Of a stretch of DNA of 46,116 nucleotides, positions 19,373 through 28,457 are shown in pieces. The position numbers and the translations under genes are program-made. The notes under the pieces are model-generated. The model had not been told where the DNA came from and searched no databases. It saw only the letters and a list, made by a program, of their open reading frames with translations. Within the stretch, counting starts at the first letter, position 1. Each line of letters begins with the position of its first letter. Source of the stretch: an uncultured Dehalococcoidia bacterium. Lineage in GTDB: Bacteria; Chloroflexota; Dehalococcoidia; Lucifugimonadales; Lucifugimonadaceae. Location: NCBI GenBank assembly GCA_913048295.1, contig CAJWWK010000015.1, positions 1 to 46,116 of the forward strand. The letters are read 5' to 3'.

Positions 19373-20575
19373 ATGAAGATCGAAAAAATCAGGCTACGAC
19401 ACGTTTTTGGGACTATCGAAACCGATGGCCGATTCTGGGAAGAGCGACTCGTACAGCCGCTCGACGTGTACCCGGAATTCCGCGATACGGCGAAACGGGT
19501 GGAGTGGAACGACCAGACGGCCACAAGTGAAATCGCCCACGATGCCTACTTTGTGCAGATCGAGACCGACGAGGGGGTAGTCGGAATCGGCGGTCCGATG
19601 GATAAAGCGATCGCGTTCATCATCGAAGACCAGTTGGCAAGCTTCCTGATAGATCGCGATCCGCTGGCAACCGAGTTCATCTGGGATGTGCTCCACCGTT
19701 CAGCAGTACACGGTCGACAGGGCAACACGATGATCGCCATTAGCGCCATCGACAACGCTCTGTGGGACCTCAAGGGTCGCTACCTCGACGTTCCTGCCTA
19801 TTCGATCATCGGCGGCCCCACGCGCAGCGAAGTTCCCGCTTACGCATCCATGCTCGGATACGACGTGCTGGACATGGGACTTGTCGCCGAGCGGGCAAAA
19901 CAGTTCCAGGAGCTTGGTTACACCGCCCAGAAATGGTTTTTCCGACACGGCCCGATGTCGGGCGCCGAAGGATTCAGGAAGAACGTCGAACTGGCCGAAA
20001 CGCTACGCAAAACACTTGGCGATGACGATGACATCATGCTCGACTGCTGGCAGTCGATGGACGTGAACTGCGTCATCAAACTGGCCGAGGCGATCGAAGA
20101 CACACACCCGAGGTGGCTCGAGGAAGTCGCCATGCCCGACCGTATCGATTCTTACCGAAAGATCAGGGAAGCAACGAACATTCCGCTTTCAGGAGCCGAG
20201 CACCACTACACCCGCTGGGGCATGAAGGAATTTATCGACGCAGAGGCGCTCGACATTCTGCAGCCCGATATCTACTGGGCGGGCGGAATGTCGGAGGTCC
20301 TCAAGATAGCGGCGCTTGCGACCGCGGCCGACCTCATCACGATCCCGCACGGCCACTCGACCAACGCGGGGATCCACTTCTCGGTCTCGCAGTCGCCGAT
20401 TCACACTCCGTACCAGGAGTACCTCATCAAGTGGAACACGATTCACCAGCACTTCCTGAAGGACGCGGTAACACCCGAAAACGGGATGATCGCGCTGCCC
20501 ACAACGATCGGAATGGGCATGGACCTCGACCCCGATAAGATCGAGAGAGAAGAAGAGCCAAACTTCGGCTCGTAG
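19373..20575 (+). CDS. enolase-superfamily sugar-acid dehydratase (mandelate racemase/muconate lactonizing family)
   Basis: 400 residues. The N-terminal capping domain (about 1-125) is followed by the TIM barrel. Metal ligands are visible as the Asp of MLDCWQ (near 224), the Glu of WLEEV (near 249) and the Glu of SGAEHH (near 276); PHGHSTNAGIHF (near 325) supplies the catalytic His. The His-Gly-His motif and N-terminal VFGTIETDGRFWEERL resemble L-rhamnonate and related acid-sugar dehydratases, which form 2-keto-3-deoxy sugar acids. Nearby rhamnose mutarotase and lactonase-type genes fit, but the exact sugar acid is an inference. ATG 19373 follows an A-rich leader with GAGAAG. Confidence 0.85.
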   Translation: MKIEKIRLRHVFGTIETDGRFWEERLVQPLDVYPEFRDTAKRVEWNDQTATSEIAHDAYFVQIETDEGVVGIGGPMDKAIAFIIEDQLASFLIDRDPLATEFIWDVLHRSAVHGRQGNTMIAISAIDNALWDLKGRYLDVPAYSIIGGPTRSEVPAYASMLGYDVLDMGLVAERAKQFQELGYTAQKWFFRHGPMSGAEGFRKNVELAETLRKTLGDDDDIMLDCWQSMDVNCVIKLAEAIEDTHPRWLEEVAMPDRIDSYRKIREATNIPLSGAEHHYTRWGMKEFIDAEALDILQPDIYWAGGMSEVLKIAALATAADLITIPHGHSTNAGIHFSVSQSPIHTPYQEYLIKWNTIHQHFLKDAVTPENGMIALPTTIGMGMDLDPDKIEREEEPNFGS

Positions 20576-20676
20576 GCCGCCGCCGCCGACTGAAGTCAAG
20601 ATGCACAGGTGGGATTGCAGCTACATGCCGAACCCCGGCAGTGCGCGAGTTCGTACTCCTTCGACGAACCGACCGG

Positions 20677-22571
20677 TCAGTCGACCGGAGCAGATCCGGT
20701 GCGCTGGCCGGTGGGGGCGTCGCTGGCACCGGGCAGGATCACCTGCATCCTGGTCCCCACGTCTACCGTGCTGGAAGCTTTTATCTCGCCACCGTGAAGC
20801 TCGACAAGAGTTTTTGATATGACCAGACCGAGGCCGGTACCGACCTCATTCCGAATTACTTTCCGATCCGACCTGAAGAACGGAGCGTAAATCTCGGCCA
20901 TGTCCTTAGGTGAAATCCCAAAGCCTTCGTCCTCAACGGAGATAACCACCTGGTCGCCCTGCCGTCCGATCTGTACAGAAATCGAAATAGAGGGCGGGGA
21001 AGACTTGCACGAATTGGTGATCAGGTTCGATATGACCTGGGTGATCCTTCCCTGATCTGTAGTGATCCAGATCGCGCCTGGCCGAACGCTCTTTTTCGGC
21101 CTCAACTCGCTCTGTAATGTCGCGCCGAACACCGATATACCTGGCAATTTCGCCATCGTTATCGAAAACCGGTGTCACGGAGGTTTCAATCAGGCATTCG
21201 GAGCCGTCTTTCTTTTGCGCGGTGAGAGTGCCGGACCAGGGTTGCCGCTGCGGGCGGTCTCCCACATTTCTTCATAAACGGTCGGCGAATCTTTGTCTGA
21301 ACGTAGAAACGGTGACTTTCTGCCTATCGGTTCATCCCTGGAGTACCCGGTGTCGCGCACGAACGCGTCGTTGCCGTATTCGATTGAACTGTCGGGCTTG
21401 AGAATTACGACGGCATCGGCCGAAGCATCAAGGGCCGCTGCCTGCTTCCTGATATCCGAAACAGCTTCTTGCAGTTGCCGATACTGATCGGCCGTGGCAA
21501 CGGCACCCGCGATCTGCGCGCCGATCTGTCTTGGCAGATCGACTTCGTGATCGCCGTACGGACTGGGCATCAACGAGCGGAAAGACAGAGTGCCAACGAC
21601 AGTACCCTTCCATGCAAGTGGCACAACGAGTAATGATTTCAGGCCAGAATCGAACCGGACCATTTCGGATGTGTGTGTCTTGACAACGAACTCGTATGGC
21701 GCGCCGTTTGCGACCAGTACTTCGTTATTTGCGATGACACTTTCTTTCACATTGTTTTCGATCGGGTGAATGCTCCCGGACTTTCCATCATCGATCGATT
21801 GGCCGCTAATAAATGCGTCCTTGATGGTTTCACCGTCTGAATTCACCAGTGAGATAACCACACGATCTAACGGAACTAAATGTGCGGCCTGTTCGACAAA
21901 CGCGCTGAAAACGTCGTCGAGATCCAGCGTTGAACTGACCATCCTGCCAATCTCCGCTGTGCGCAACTGTTCTTCGGCCAACCGCTCCCGCTCCCGCGAT
22001 TCGCTCTCCAATTTTGAGTACTGGTTCGACGCAGAAATGGCACCGGCGATCTGATTAGCGACCTGCCAGGCAAATTCAATTTCGTGCTCACCGAACGCGG
22101 CAGGCTCGAACGCCCGGAACGTCAGGACGCCGTGCACACCGGTTTGCCACACAAGCGGGATGATAAGCAGCGATTTAAGGCCCACCTGCAACCGCGCGAC
22201 TTCCTGTTGTGACCGCTTTTGATATTCGTCCATGTCAGAATCCGAGACTAGGAAATGGTTTTTTCGACGAACACCCGCCTGTACTGGTCATCGCGGACGA
22301 CAGGAGTACGTGGTTCCTCGGTCGGATCATTAATTCGAATCCCTCCGACGTACTGTTCAACCATCGCCGACTCATTTTCTGAAAATGTGGCGATTATCAT
22401 CCGGTCGAAAGAAATCAGGGCGCGGGTATGCTCGGCGGAACTCGGGTAAACCTCGGCCGGGTTTAAAGTCGAACTTATTACCCGACCAATTTCAGCGATG
22501 CGCCACAACTCTTCGGCAAGCGAATCGTGCCGATCAAAATCCGGCGGGACCGCCCGACGTTCTTTAACCAT
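20677..22571 (-). pseudogene. GAF-GAF-PAS sensor histidine kinase, frameshifted and lacking its phosphoacceptor domain
   Basis: The reconstructed order is GAF 1, GAF 2 (from LRTAEIGRMVSSTLDLDDVF), a PAS/PAC domain (IEYGNDAFVRDTGYSRDE, then ARYIGVRRDITERV) and a HATPase domain with N box VISNLITNSCKS, VEDEGFGIS, APFFRS and GTGLGLVISKTL. The frame changes at a six-A run near 22268 and at a CCC near 21243; each needs one added base. Near 21080 the text jumps from the PAS end (ITERVEAEKERS) straight to the HATPase N box region, so the ~70-residue HisKA helix pair with the phosphorylated His is missing and the frame changes again. As it stands it cannot be a working kinase. Confidence 0.8.
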
Positions 22572-22771
22572 CTATTTCCGCTATCAGTACGTTCAACAAC
22601 AGGTACTGACCTCCCGGGACGCTCCTGAGTTTCTCAGTGATTCATCACCCGCACGTGCGTGAACTCCCGATGCGGACAGTCGGGCGCCAGACTGCACGTT
22701 GCAACGTTAAATGCATCCATTTCGCACCGACTATCCCGTATAACCGCGATTAGCGCCGTGAGCAGCGGTTG

Positions 22772-23242
22772 CTAATCCGAACCAACAAGCTCACGAGCGT
22801 ATTTACGTTCCATTTCGGAAAGTTTGTCTACACGCCTGCGAAAGTCGGGATCCGACGAGAATTCGGCATTCACAAAAGCTTCAAGAACCTCCTTCGCAAC
22901 TGCGATCCCGATTATCCAGGCCCCAATGCAGATCAGGTTCACATCGTCGTGCTCGACACCCTGGTGGGCGCAGTGGGTGTCATGCGCGAGGGCGGCCCTG
23001 ATCCCGGGGACCTTATTTCCGGCGATCGCAGCACCAACTCCGGTTCCGCACACCAGGACACCTCGATCCGCTTCTCCCGAGAGGATCGCAGCGGTGACTT
23101 TCTGCGCGATATCAGGGAAGTCGACCGGGTCTTCCGAGTGCGTTCCGTGGTCAGTCACTTTGTGACCCAGCGATTTCAAATGCTCGACGACCGGGGCTTT
23201 CATAGGAAATCCCGCATGATCGCCACCAACGGCTATTTTCAT
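22772..23242 (-). CDS. rpiB: ribose-5-phosphate isomerase B
   Basis: 156 residues. It interconverts ribose-5-phosphate and ribulose-5-phosphate (or related aldoses). The RpiB/LacAB pattern is clear: AVGGDHAGFPMK at the start, the catalytic Cys in LVCGTGVGAAIAGNK (about 64-78), IRAALAHD and DVNLICIGAWIIG. A strong AGGAGG precedes ATG 23240-23242. The first Gly-Gly is where most members have SD or CD (phosphate site), a small variation. Its neighbours are broken genes, so it probably stands alone. Confidence 0.94.
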   Translation of the reverse strand: MKIAVGGDHAGFPMKAPVVEHLKSLGHKVTDHGTHSEDPVDFPDIAQKVTAAILSGEADRGVLVCGTGVGAAIAGNKVPGIRAALAHDTHCAHQGVEHDDVNLICIGAWIIGIAVAKEVLEAFVNAEFSSDPDFRRRVDKLSEMERKYARELVGSD

Positions 23243-23278
23243 TTCAACCTCCTGGTCTGTTAGCGCTCACCTGCACAT

Positions 23279-23528
23279 TTATGCGACGGGCGATGATTCA
23301 ACCACGCTCAATTGTTCGACCCGATAGCGCAGGACAAATCGCCGAAGCGTCACCAGCGACCAGACCGCCTCAATGACCGTAATCGGGTATACCCCGGCCA
23401 GCGCACTGTAGACCGCAGTGGCAGCCGATGCCGCCGCGAACACGAGTAACAAACCACCTCGAACGGGCTTCCAGTGTGTAGGACAGCATCATTATCGAAA
23501 CAGCTATAGAACCGAACAGGGTGAGCAT
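23279..23528 (-). pseudogene. small membrane protein of the CBU_0592-like type, frameshifted
   Basis: From ATG 23526-23528 the frame gives MLTLFGSIAVSIMMLSYTLE and ARSRWFV; from about 23450 on, the continuing family-like sequence (LLVFAAASAATAVYSALAGV, then VIEAVWSLVTLRRFVLRYR) is in another frame and ends at TAA 23279-23281. The region is 250 bases long, one more than a multiple of three, so a single extra base restores an ~82-residue, two-helix protein. The EAVWSLVTLRR pattern is typical of this membrane family. It could be a real mutation or a sequence error. Confidence 0.65.
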
Positions 23529-23622
23529 TGAACTTACCTGCGCGTTATGATCGGGTGGGCCAGAGTCGCAACAGTCTACGTGCAGTAAGGACGTATTGTT
23601 GCCGGACCTCGGAGGACTGATA

Positions 23623-23979
23623 TTGCAAAAAATGAAAATCGCCCGCATCTACACAGGGGATGACAACAAATCGCATTTCGATGAGATCGAAATAGAAATC
23701 GCACCGAACCTGTCCGGCCTCGTTTCGGAACTAATCCCAGCGACCGGAGTCATCTTCAGAGAGACCGGCGGCGATTACGATTACGATTTCCATAACGCCC
23801 CACGACGGCAGTACGTCGTGAACCTCGATGGCGCAGTCGAAATCACCCTCGGCAGTGGCGATAAACGAGTTTTCGGCCCCGGCGAAGTATTTCTTGCCGA
23901 AGATACCGAGGGACAGGGTCACATCAGCCGCGCGGTCGACGGTAAAGTTCGGCATTCTCTCTTCATCGCCCTCGATTAA
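23623..23979 (+). CDS. cupin-fold protein, unknown function
   Basis: About 118 residues. A single cupin domain is suggested by HNAPRRQYVVNLDGAVEITL, FGPGEVFLAEDTEGQGH and a final HSLFIAL strand. The start is chosen as TTG 23623, seven bases after a clear GGAGG; ATG 23632 in the same frame lies 16 bases from it and is the alternative. Cupins of this size are often sensors or isomerases of small metabolites; here no substrate can be named. It is convergent with the TPR gene, overlapping it by four bases at the stops. Confidence 0.75.
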   Translation: MQKMKIARIYTGDDNKSHFDEIEIEIAPNLSGLVSELIPATGVIFRETGGDYDYDFHNAPRRQYVVNLDGAVEITLGSGDKRVFGPGEVFLAEDTEGQGHISRAVDGKVRHSLFIALD

Positions 23980-24521
23980 GTCGCTTCGGGCTCGAGGTTC
24001 GAGCGGGCGGCACTCAGCATCTCTTCGAGTCGGATTTCGCCGACTCCCAGTGTGCGTGCAGTCGCGGCGTCCCGTTCCGATTTATCCTGATCACCGCGCT
24101 CGGCGTACGCAACGGCACGGTTCGCATAGGCCTCGCCCCAGTTGGGTTTGAGCCGGATCGCCTCGGAAAAGTCTTTTATCGCATCGACAAGGTCACCCAG
24201 GGCGTAGCGCGAGTTGCCGCGGTCGAGATAGGTGTCGGGGTAGCCGGGGGCAAGTCGCACAGCAACGTCGTAATCGATTATCGCTTCGCGGTGCTGGTCG
24301 TTCAGCGCAAAGGCATCGGCACGGTGGTGATAAAGCTTGTTCGATTCGGGTGCGGCCGAAAGTGCTTCGGTGAAATGCCTGATGGCCGCGGCGTAGCTGC
24401 CCCGCTCAACTTCTCGAACTCCCCTGTCATAGGCATTCAGCGTTTTCTCAGCCGTCGAAAGATTGCGCTGCCGAAATCGTTCGATAAGGCCAGACAACCA
24501 GCCCGGTACAGGAGCTCTCAC
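23976..24521 (-). CDS. TPR-repeat protein
   Basis: 181 residues with about four tetratricopeptide repeats (ALSAAPESNKLYHHRADAFA, then VRLAPGYPDTYLDRGNSRYA and IRLKPNWGEAYANRAVAYAE), a protein-protein interaction scaffold. The start is GTG 24519-24521, two bases after the stop of the VOC gene, so the two are translationally coupled. The frame is open further upstream, but that stretch overlaps the VOC gene and is its out-of-frame shadow. No signal peptide or membrane helix is seen. Partner unknown. Confidence 0.82.
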   Translation of the reverse strand: MRAPVPGWLSGLIERFRQRNLSTAEKTLNAYDRGVREVERGSYAAAIRHFTEALSAAPESNKLYHHRADAFALNDQHREAIIDYDVAVRLAPGYPDTYLDRGNSRYALGDLVDAIKDFSEAIRLKPNWGEAYANRAVAYAERGDQDKSERDAATARTLGVGEIRLEEMLSAARSNLEPEAT

Positions 24522-24523
24522 GG

Positions 24524-25000
24524 CTAGTTGGCCGTCGACCCGGCGGGTTTGTGATCGCGCGAAACCATTTCGAGCCAGTTGCCGTCGGGGTCCTGAAAGT
24601 AGATCGCGTATCTGGCCCACGGGTATTCGAGATCACGTTCGTACTTCGGACCAAACACGTTTATCCCCTCAGCTTCGAGTCGTTCTCGCCAGGCTGGCAC
24701 GTCGTCCACAACCATTGCGGCGTGGGCCGAGCCGGGCCGGTTGCGATCGGACTGGTCAGAACGTGCTTCGCCCCGTGGTAAGACATACTCGATCAACTCG
24801 ATCGAGTGGCCGTCGCCGACACCCACGTAGGCCATGTGCATTTCCACTTCTTCGTACCCGACAACCTCGGCCAGCCAGGGCGCATCGGCAACCACGGGTT
24901 CTCTTTCGATCACCATACCCAGCAGACCCGTGTAGAACTCGAGTGCCCGCTCCAGGTCGTTGACGACGAACCCGGTGTGGTAAATGGTTTGAACTTTCAT
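24524..25000 (-). CDS. VOC (glyoxalase/bleomycin-resistance) superfamily protein
   Basis: 158 residues with two beta-alpha-beta-beta-beta modules. Metal-site residues typical of the fold appear: His8 in YHTGFVVNDLERALEFYTGLLG, the Glu of SIELIEYV, His in SAHAAMVVDDV and the Glu of DPDGNWLEMV. These would chelate a divalent metal as in glyoxalase I, epimerases or extradiol dioxygenases. The reaction cannot be assigned. It precedes the TPR gene by two bases. Confidence 0.85.
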   Translation of the reverse strand: MKVQTIYHTGFVVNDLERALEFYTGLLGMVIEREPVVADAPWLAEVVGYEEVEMHMAYVGVGDGHSIELIEYVLPRGEARSDQSDRNRPGSAHAAMVVDDVPAWRERLEAEGINVFGPKYERDLEYPWARYAIYFQDPDGNWLEMVSRDHKPAGSTAN

Positions 25001-25079
25001 AGTGACAGGCGATGCCTTCTCCGAGATGTCGGACGCGGTTGGTTGATAACTAGTATTGTTCGTCGGGAAGGTGCGTAGT

Positions 25080-26579
25080 TTACTTTTGCGGGACTGGAAT
25101 CGGGGCAGGTTCTTCGGCCGACTCGACCTTACGTGGCCGCGCGGCTATCGACAGCGCCACCGCCATCAGCGCGAACACGACCACGAGTAAGAACCCAATG
25201 CGCCAGCCCGCCATAAACGCCTCTGTCGCCCCACTGCTCCCGGAAACGTCACTCAGCGGAATGTCGAACCCGCGGCTGACCATCACTCCAACGACGATAG
25301 CCGTCGTTATTGCCTGACCGACCACTACACCGACGTTGCGCACCAGGTTGGTCAGCGCTCCGACCACGCCCATTGCCGACACGGGAACCGAACCCATCAC
25401 AACGCTGTTGTTCGTTACGTTCCACGTGCCCATCCCGAATCCGCTGAAGAACAGGATTGTCATCACGATCCATACCGGCGTGCCGGCAGTTAAAAACATT
25501 AGTCCACCGGCAACCGCTGCTGTAGTTGTAAAACCTGCGATGAGGAATGGCAACGTGCCAAATTTATCTCCCAGTCGACCCGATAATTGTGCCGCGATGG
25601 CCACGCCGACCGGGGACAGGAACAAAATGCCGCCTGCAAGCGCTTCGTCAAATCCCCTGAGGCTGATCAGGTACACAGGCATCAGCAAGAACACCCCCGA
25701 AGAACCCAGGAATCCGAACAGGCGAGCGGTCGAGTTCATACTCAGAACTCGATTCCGAAACATCCTGAGGTCCAGCATCGGGGAGTCGCTGTTCAACTCC
25801 CACCAGACGAAGTAAGCAAACAGAATGACTACAGAAATTGCTCCACCGATCATGAGCGGCGAAACCACCGCGATGCCGAATGGGTTGTTTATCAGGATGA
25901 CGGCAAGAATGACGACTAATGCCGATACGACGGCGCCGACATAGTCGAATGGCGGTTTCTTCGCAGCCATGCCCCTGCTCACCTTGCTCTCGTCGAGCAC
26001 CGTTAGCGCGAGGACGATTGCGAGTCCGATCGGGATCAGCAGCACCCAGAAAATCGCCTGCCACGAGAAGAACTGGATCAACAGCCCGGCTAAAATCGGT
26101 CCCGTTGCCATCCCGATCGCCACCATCGTGGTTTGTGTGCCGAGAACTTTTCCTCGTTCCCTCCCCGGGAACACAGAGAGGATCATGCCGGTAGTGACCG
26201 ACTGAAGCATGGAGTTGCCGACGGCCGCGACCACACGCGCCCCGATAAGAAAGCCGAACCCGGGTGCGGTGGCCGTGAGCACTGTTCCTGCTGCGAAGAT
26301 AACGAGTCCGGCGAGGTGGACCTTCTTGCGACCGATAATGTCGCCAAGTCTTCCCATCGGCATCATCAGCGCGGTGATGGTCAGTCCCTGCACTATGACT
26401 ACCCACGCGACGGAACGCAGGGTCACGCCGAAATGGTCGGCGATCTCCGATAGCGCAACGGCGATCATCGTCATGCTCGCCACCATCACGACAAGTGCAA
26501 TGCCGATGGCAGTGAACGGAATCCACGGGTTCGATCCGTCCGACTGGTTGTCGACGGTCGGTGAGGAAGGCTGGGTCAA
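25080..26579 (-). CDS. MFS transporter, DHA2-like 14-helix family
   Basis: About 499 residues with roughly 14 hydrophobic helices. Motif A between helices 2 and 3 is GRLGDIIGRKK; motif C-like GMATGPILAGLL follows in helix 5. This architecture is that of DHA2 (EmrB/QacA) proton-driven drug or metabolite exporters. Start: TTG 26577-26579 leaves a short polar N-terminus before helix 1; a TTG at 26634-26636 would add nineteen residues. Neither has a strong ribosome site. The substrate is unknown and there is no adjacent regulator or membrane-fusion gene. Confidence 0.88.
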   Translation of the reverse strand: MTQPSSPTVDNQSDGSNPWIPFTAIGIALVVMVASMTMIAVALSEIADHFGVTLRSVAWVVIVQGLTITALMMPMGRLGDIIGRKKVHLAGLVIFAAGTVLTATAPGFGFLIGARVVAAVGNSMLQSVTTGMILSVFPGRERGKVLGTQTTMVAIGMATGPILAGLLIQFFSWQAIFWVLLIPIGLAIVLALTVLDESKVSRGMAAKKPPFDYVGAVVSALVVILAVILINNPFGIAVVSPLMIGGAISVVILFAYFVWWELNSDSPMLDLRMFRNRVLSMNSTARLFGFLGSSGVFLLMPVYLISLRGFDEALAGGILFLSPVGVAIAAQLSGRLGDKFGTLPFLIAGFTTTAAVAGGLMFLTAGTPVWIVMTILFFSGFGMGTWNVTNNSVVMGSVPVSAMGVVGALTNLVRNVGVVVGQAITTAIVVGVMVSRGFDIPLSDVSGSSGATEAFMAGWRIGFLLVVVFALMAVALSIAARPRKVESAEEPAPIPVPQK

Positions 26580-26701
26580 GAGCTTGATGTGATTGTCGTA
26601 ACTAATGCAGATTAATAAATGGCGCGTGTGTACCAATATTCGGGCGACATACTACTCCTGCATCGGGCCAGATTCATCTTGGAACCGAGTTACGCGCCCC
26701 G

Positions 26702-26732
26702 AGCGGAGTGCAGCCTGAGCATGTCGAAGGAT
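26702..26732. repeat. dispersed repeat A, copy 2
   Basis: CCTGAGCATGTCGAAGG at 26714-26730 in the spacer between the MFS and amidohydrolase genes; no gene is seen in 26637-26818. Confidence 0.55.
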
Positions 26733-26818
26733 CCGCGAAGCCGAGGGGCCTGGTGCGGAGTTGCGCGTGCGGCATCAAACGATGGGAATGGCTATTTGCC
26801 GATTCGGCACTGCAAACC

Positions 26819-27727
26819 CTATATCTTGTAAAACCTTTCCGCGTTGTCGTGGAAGAGCATTGCCCGATCTGCATCTGAAAAGTCGGATGTGATATCGCTG
26901 TACGCGTTCCACAACGTTGTGTAGTCGCTGAACAGGCTATCGACCGGGAAGTTCGAGGCAAACATACAGCGGTCGACGCCGAGAATGTCGATCGCATCAA
27001 GCACAAACGGCGCGATCGATTCGGTCGTCCACTGCTGGTCCAGCATCCCCAGCGCCGAAATCTTGGCCGATATGTTAGGGCCCGTTCCAAGCGCTTCAAG
27101 GCCCTTTCGCCACTCCCGCAACTCACCGGGGGACCTGCCGATCGGCATGGCGGTATGGCCAAGAATTATCTGCACTTCGGGAATATCGTTCGCTAGTCTG
27201 GCCGCATCCTCTAACTGCCACGGCCAGATCTGCACCTCGAACGACCCTCCGAAAACCTCCAGCAGCTTAAATCCCGAACGCCACTGCGGGTCTCTCATCA
27301 GGTCGCCCGCCTCCGCGAACCGGAAGTTGGGGCGGTCGTCCGACCAGTTCAGCATGTGGCGAATGCCGCGCCAGTTCTGGTGCTCGGCGTGTCGTTCGAG
27401 TACGCCCTCTACGTTGGGGTCGGAGAGGTTTGCATACGCGATGATGGCGTTCGGCATGCCCCTCGATCCGGGGTCGTCCGCAACACTCTGCAACCACGCG
27501 GTCTCGCCAACAGGGTCGACGTTGTGGTCCCACTCGGCCTGCACGTGAACAGATTTCCTGAGCGGGATGTCTTTGGCGCCCTCGTGCAGATCGCCGATCA
27601 GCCACGACTTGCGGATGGCCGAGTAGTCGCCAACGAAATGGTCAATCGGCTCCATCAACCACGGATACGGGTTGTTTTCAAGGTCCCATAGATGATGGTG
27701 GGTGTCGATGAAGGGTGGGACGGTCAT
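26819..27727 (-). CDS. amidohydrolase family protein (COG3618-type TIM-barrel lactonase/hydrolase)
   Basis: 302 residues. The metal-dependent hydrolase motif HHHLWDL lies at 10-16, the HVQAEWD strand near 61, GHTAMPIG near 190 and the late Asp in FASNFPVDSLF near 257. This set is typical of amidohydrolase-2/COG3618 proteins, which include L-fucono- and L-rhamnono-lactonases, so it may open a sugar lactone before the enolase-type dehydratase. That link is an inference from context; other members are decarboxylases or hydrolases. ATG 27725-27727 is the start. Confidence 0.88.
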   Translation of the reverse strand: MTVPPFIDTHHHLWDLENNPYPWLMEPIDHFVGDYSAIRKSWLIGDLHEGAKDIPLRKSVHVQAEWDHNVDPVGETAWLQSVADDPGSRGMPNAIIAYANLSDPNVEGVLERHAEHQNWRGIRHMLNWSDDRPNFRFAEAGDLMRDPQWRSGFKLLEVFGGSFEVQIWPWQLEDAARLANDIPEVQIILGHTAMPIGRSPGELREWRKGLEALGTGPNISAKISALGMLDQQWTTESIAPFVLDAIDILGVDRCMFASNFPVDSLFSDYTTLWNAYSDITSDFSDADRAMLFHDNAERFYKI

Positions 27728-27889
27728 GGTGTGGTACCTGGTGCCAGTGGCACGTTTACTGAGGGGTTGTATCCTGTCTTCGTTTGGTGCAGCGGCAAAA
27801 AATCGCTAGCCTGTGCCGAATCAATCCTGTTACTCGCAACCGGCCTGACCGGGCCCTCTGTAAGCCGCGCTCCGGCTACATTGCAGCGA

Positions 27890-28435
27890 TTACTCTCGTC
27901 GTGCGAGGAGCGATCCGATTATCTGCGGTGTAGCTTCGATGGCGCGTTCATGGATCTGCTCGGAGGTCAGGCTGCCTATTGGATGCTGGATCAAAGCGAA
28001 CGGGTAGTCGGGTATTCCGCCGAGGTTTGCCATTGCCCGTGCACCCGATTCAAACGGTTCCGTGCAGATGGCTATCGCCGGTACGCCCAGGGCTTCGAGC
28101 TTCAACGAGTCGTACACACTGGACGACGAGCAACTTCCTCAGTCGCCGTTTGCCAGTAATGCCACATCGACCTCGTTGGAGAAATCGCTGAGGAATTCCG
28201 GTTCGGCCGGTCTCGAGGCATCGCCCTTGTTGATCCTGTGAGAAGTCGAAACGTCGAAGCGCTCCGCCAGAACGTCGTATATGGCGTCGAGAAGCGCTTC
28301 CGAGTTGAGCTTGTCGTTAGAAAGCAGGCCGATCCGCTTGCCGGCGAGCGAATCCGGCCGTTCGGCCATGCCATCGGTTGCTATCGACAGAGTACCGGTC
28401 GGGTCGAGAACTCGAAGTGTGTTTTGATCTGCCAT
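27890..28435 (-). CDS. UGSC family selenoprotein (TGA read as selenocysteine)
   Basis: The frame from ATG 28433-28435 (AGGAG seven bases upstream) to TAA 27890-27892 is 181 residues with one internal TGA at 28139-28141 (codon 99). It falls in ALLANGD-TGA-GSCSSS, exactly the U-G-S-C motif that names this family, so the TGA is read as Sec99. Before it are LAGKRIGLLSNDKLNSEALL and VDVALLA; after it LEALGVPAIAICTEPFESGA and NLGGIPDYPFALIQHPIGSL. U-x-x-C suggests a redox or thiol-transfer centre; the reaction is unknown. The gene sits 22 bases after a conserved gene which itself follows rhaM by nine bases, so all three are one operon. No Sec machinery is in the window. Confidence 0.9.
28109..28127 (-). 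promoter_or_regulatory. candidate SECIS hairpin of the UGSC gene
   Basis: Eleven bases after the TGA, GTCGT (28123-28127) pairs perfectly with ACGAC (28109-28113) around a nine-base loop CCAGTGTGT. The position relative to the TGA is right for a bacterial SECIS element. Judged by eye only. Confidence 0.45.
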
Positions 28436-28457
28436 TTCGGACTCCTGCTATGAAATA

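Noticed and set aside
24522-24620. Longer TPR protein starting at 24620
   Set aside because: The extra N-terminus overlaps the VOC gene in another frame; the GTG directly after the VOC stop is the better start.
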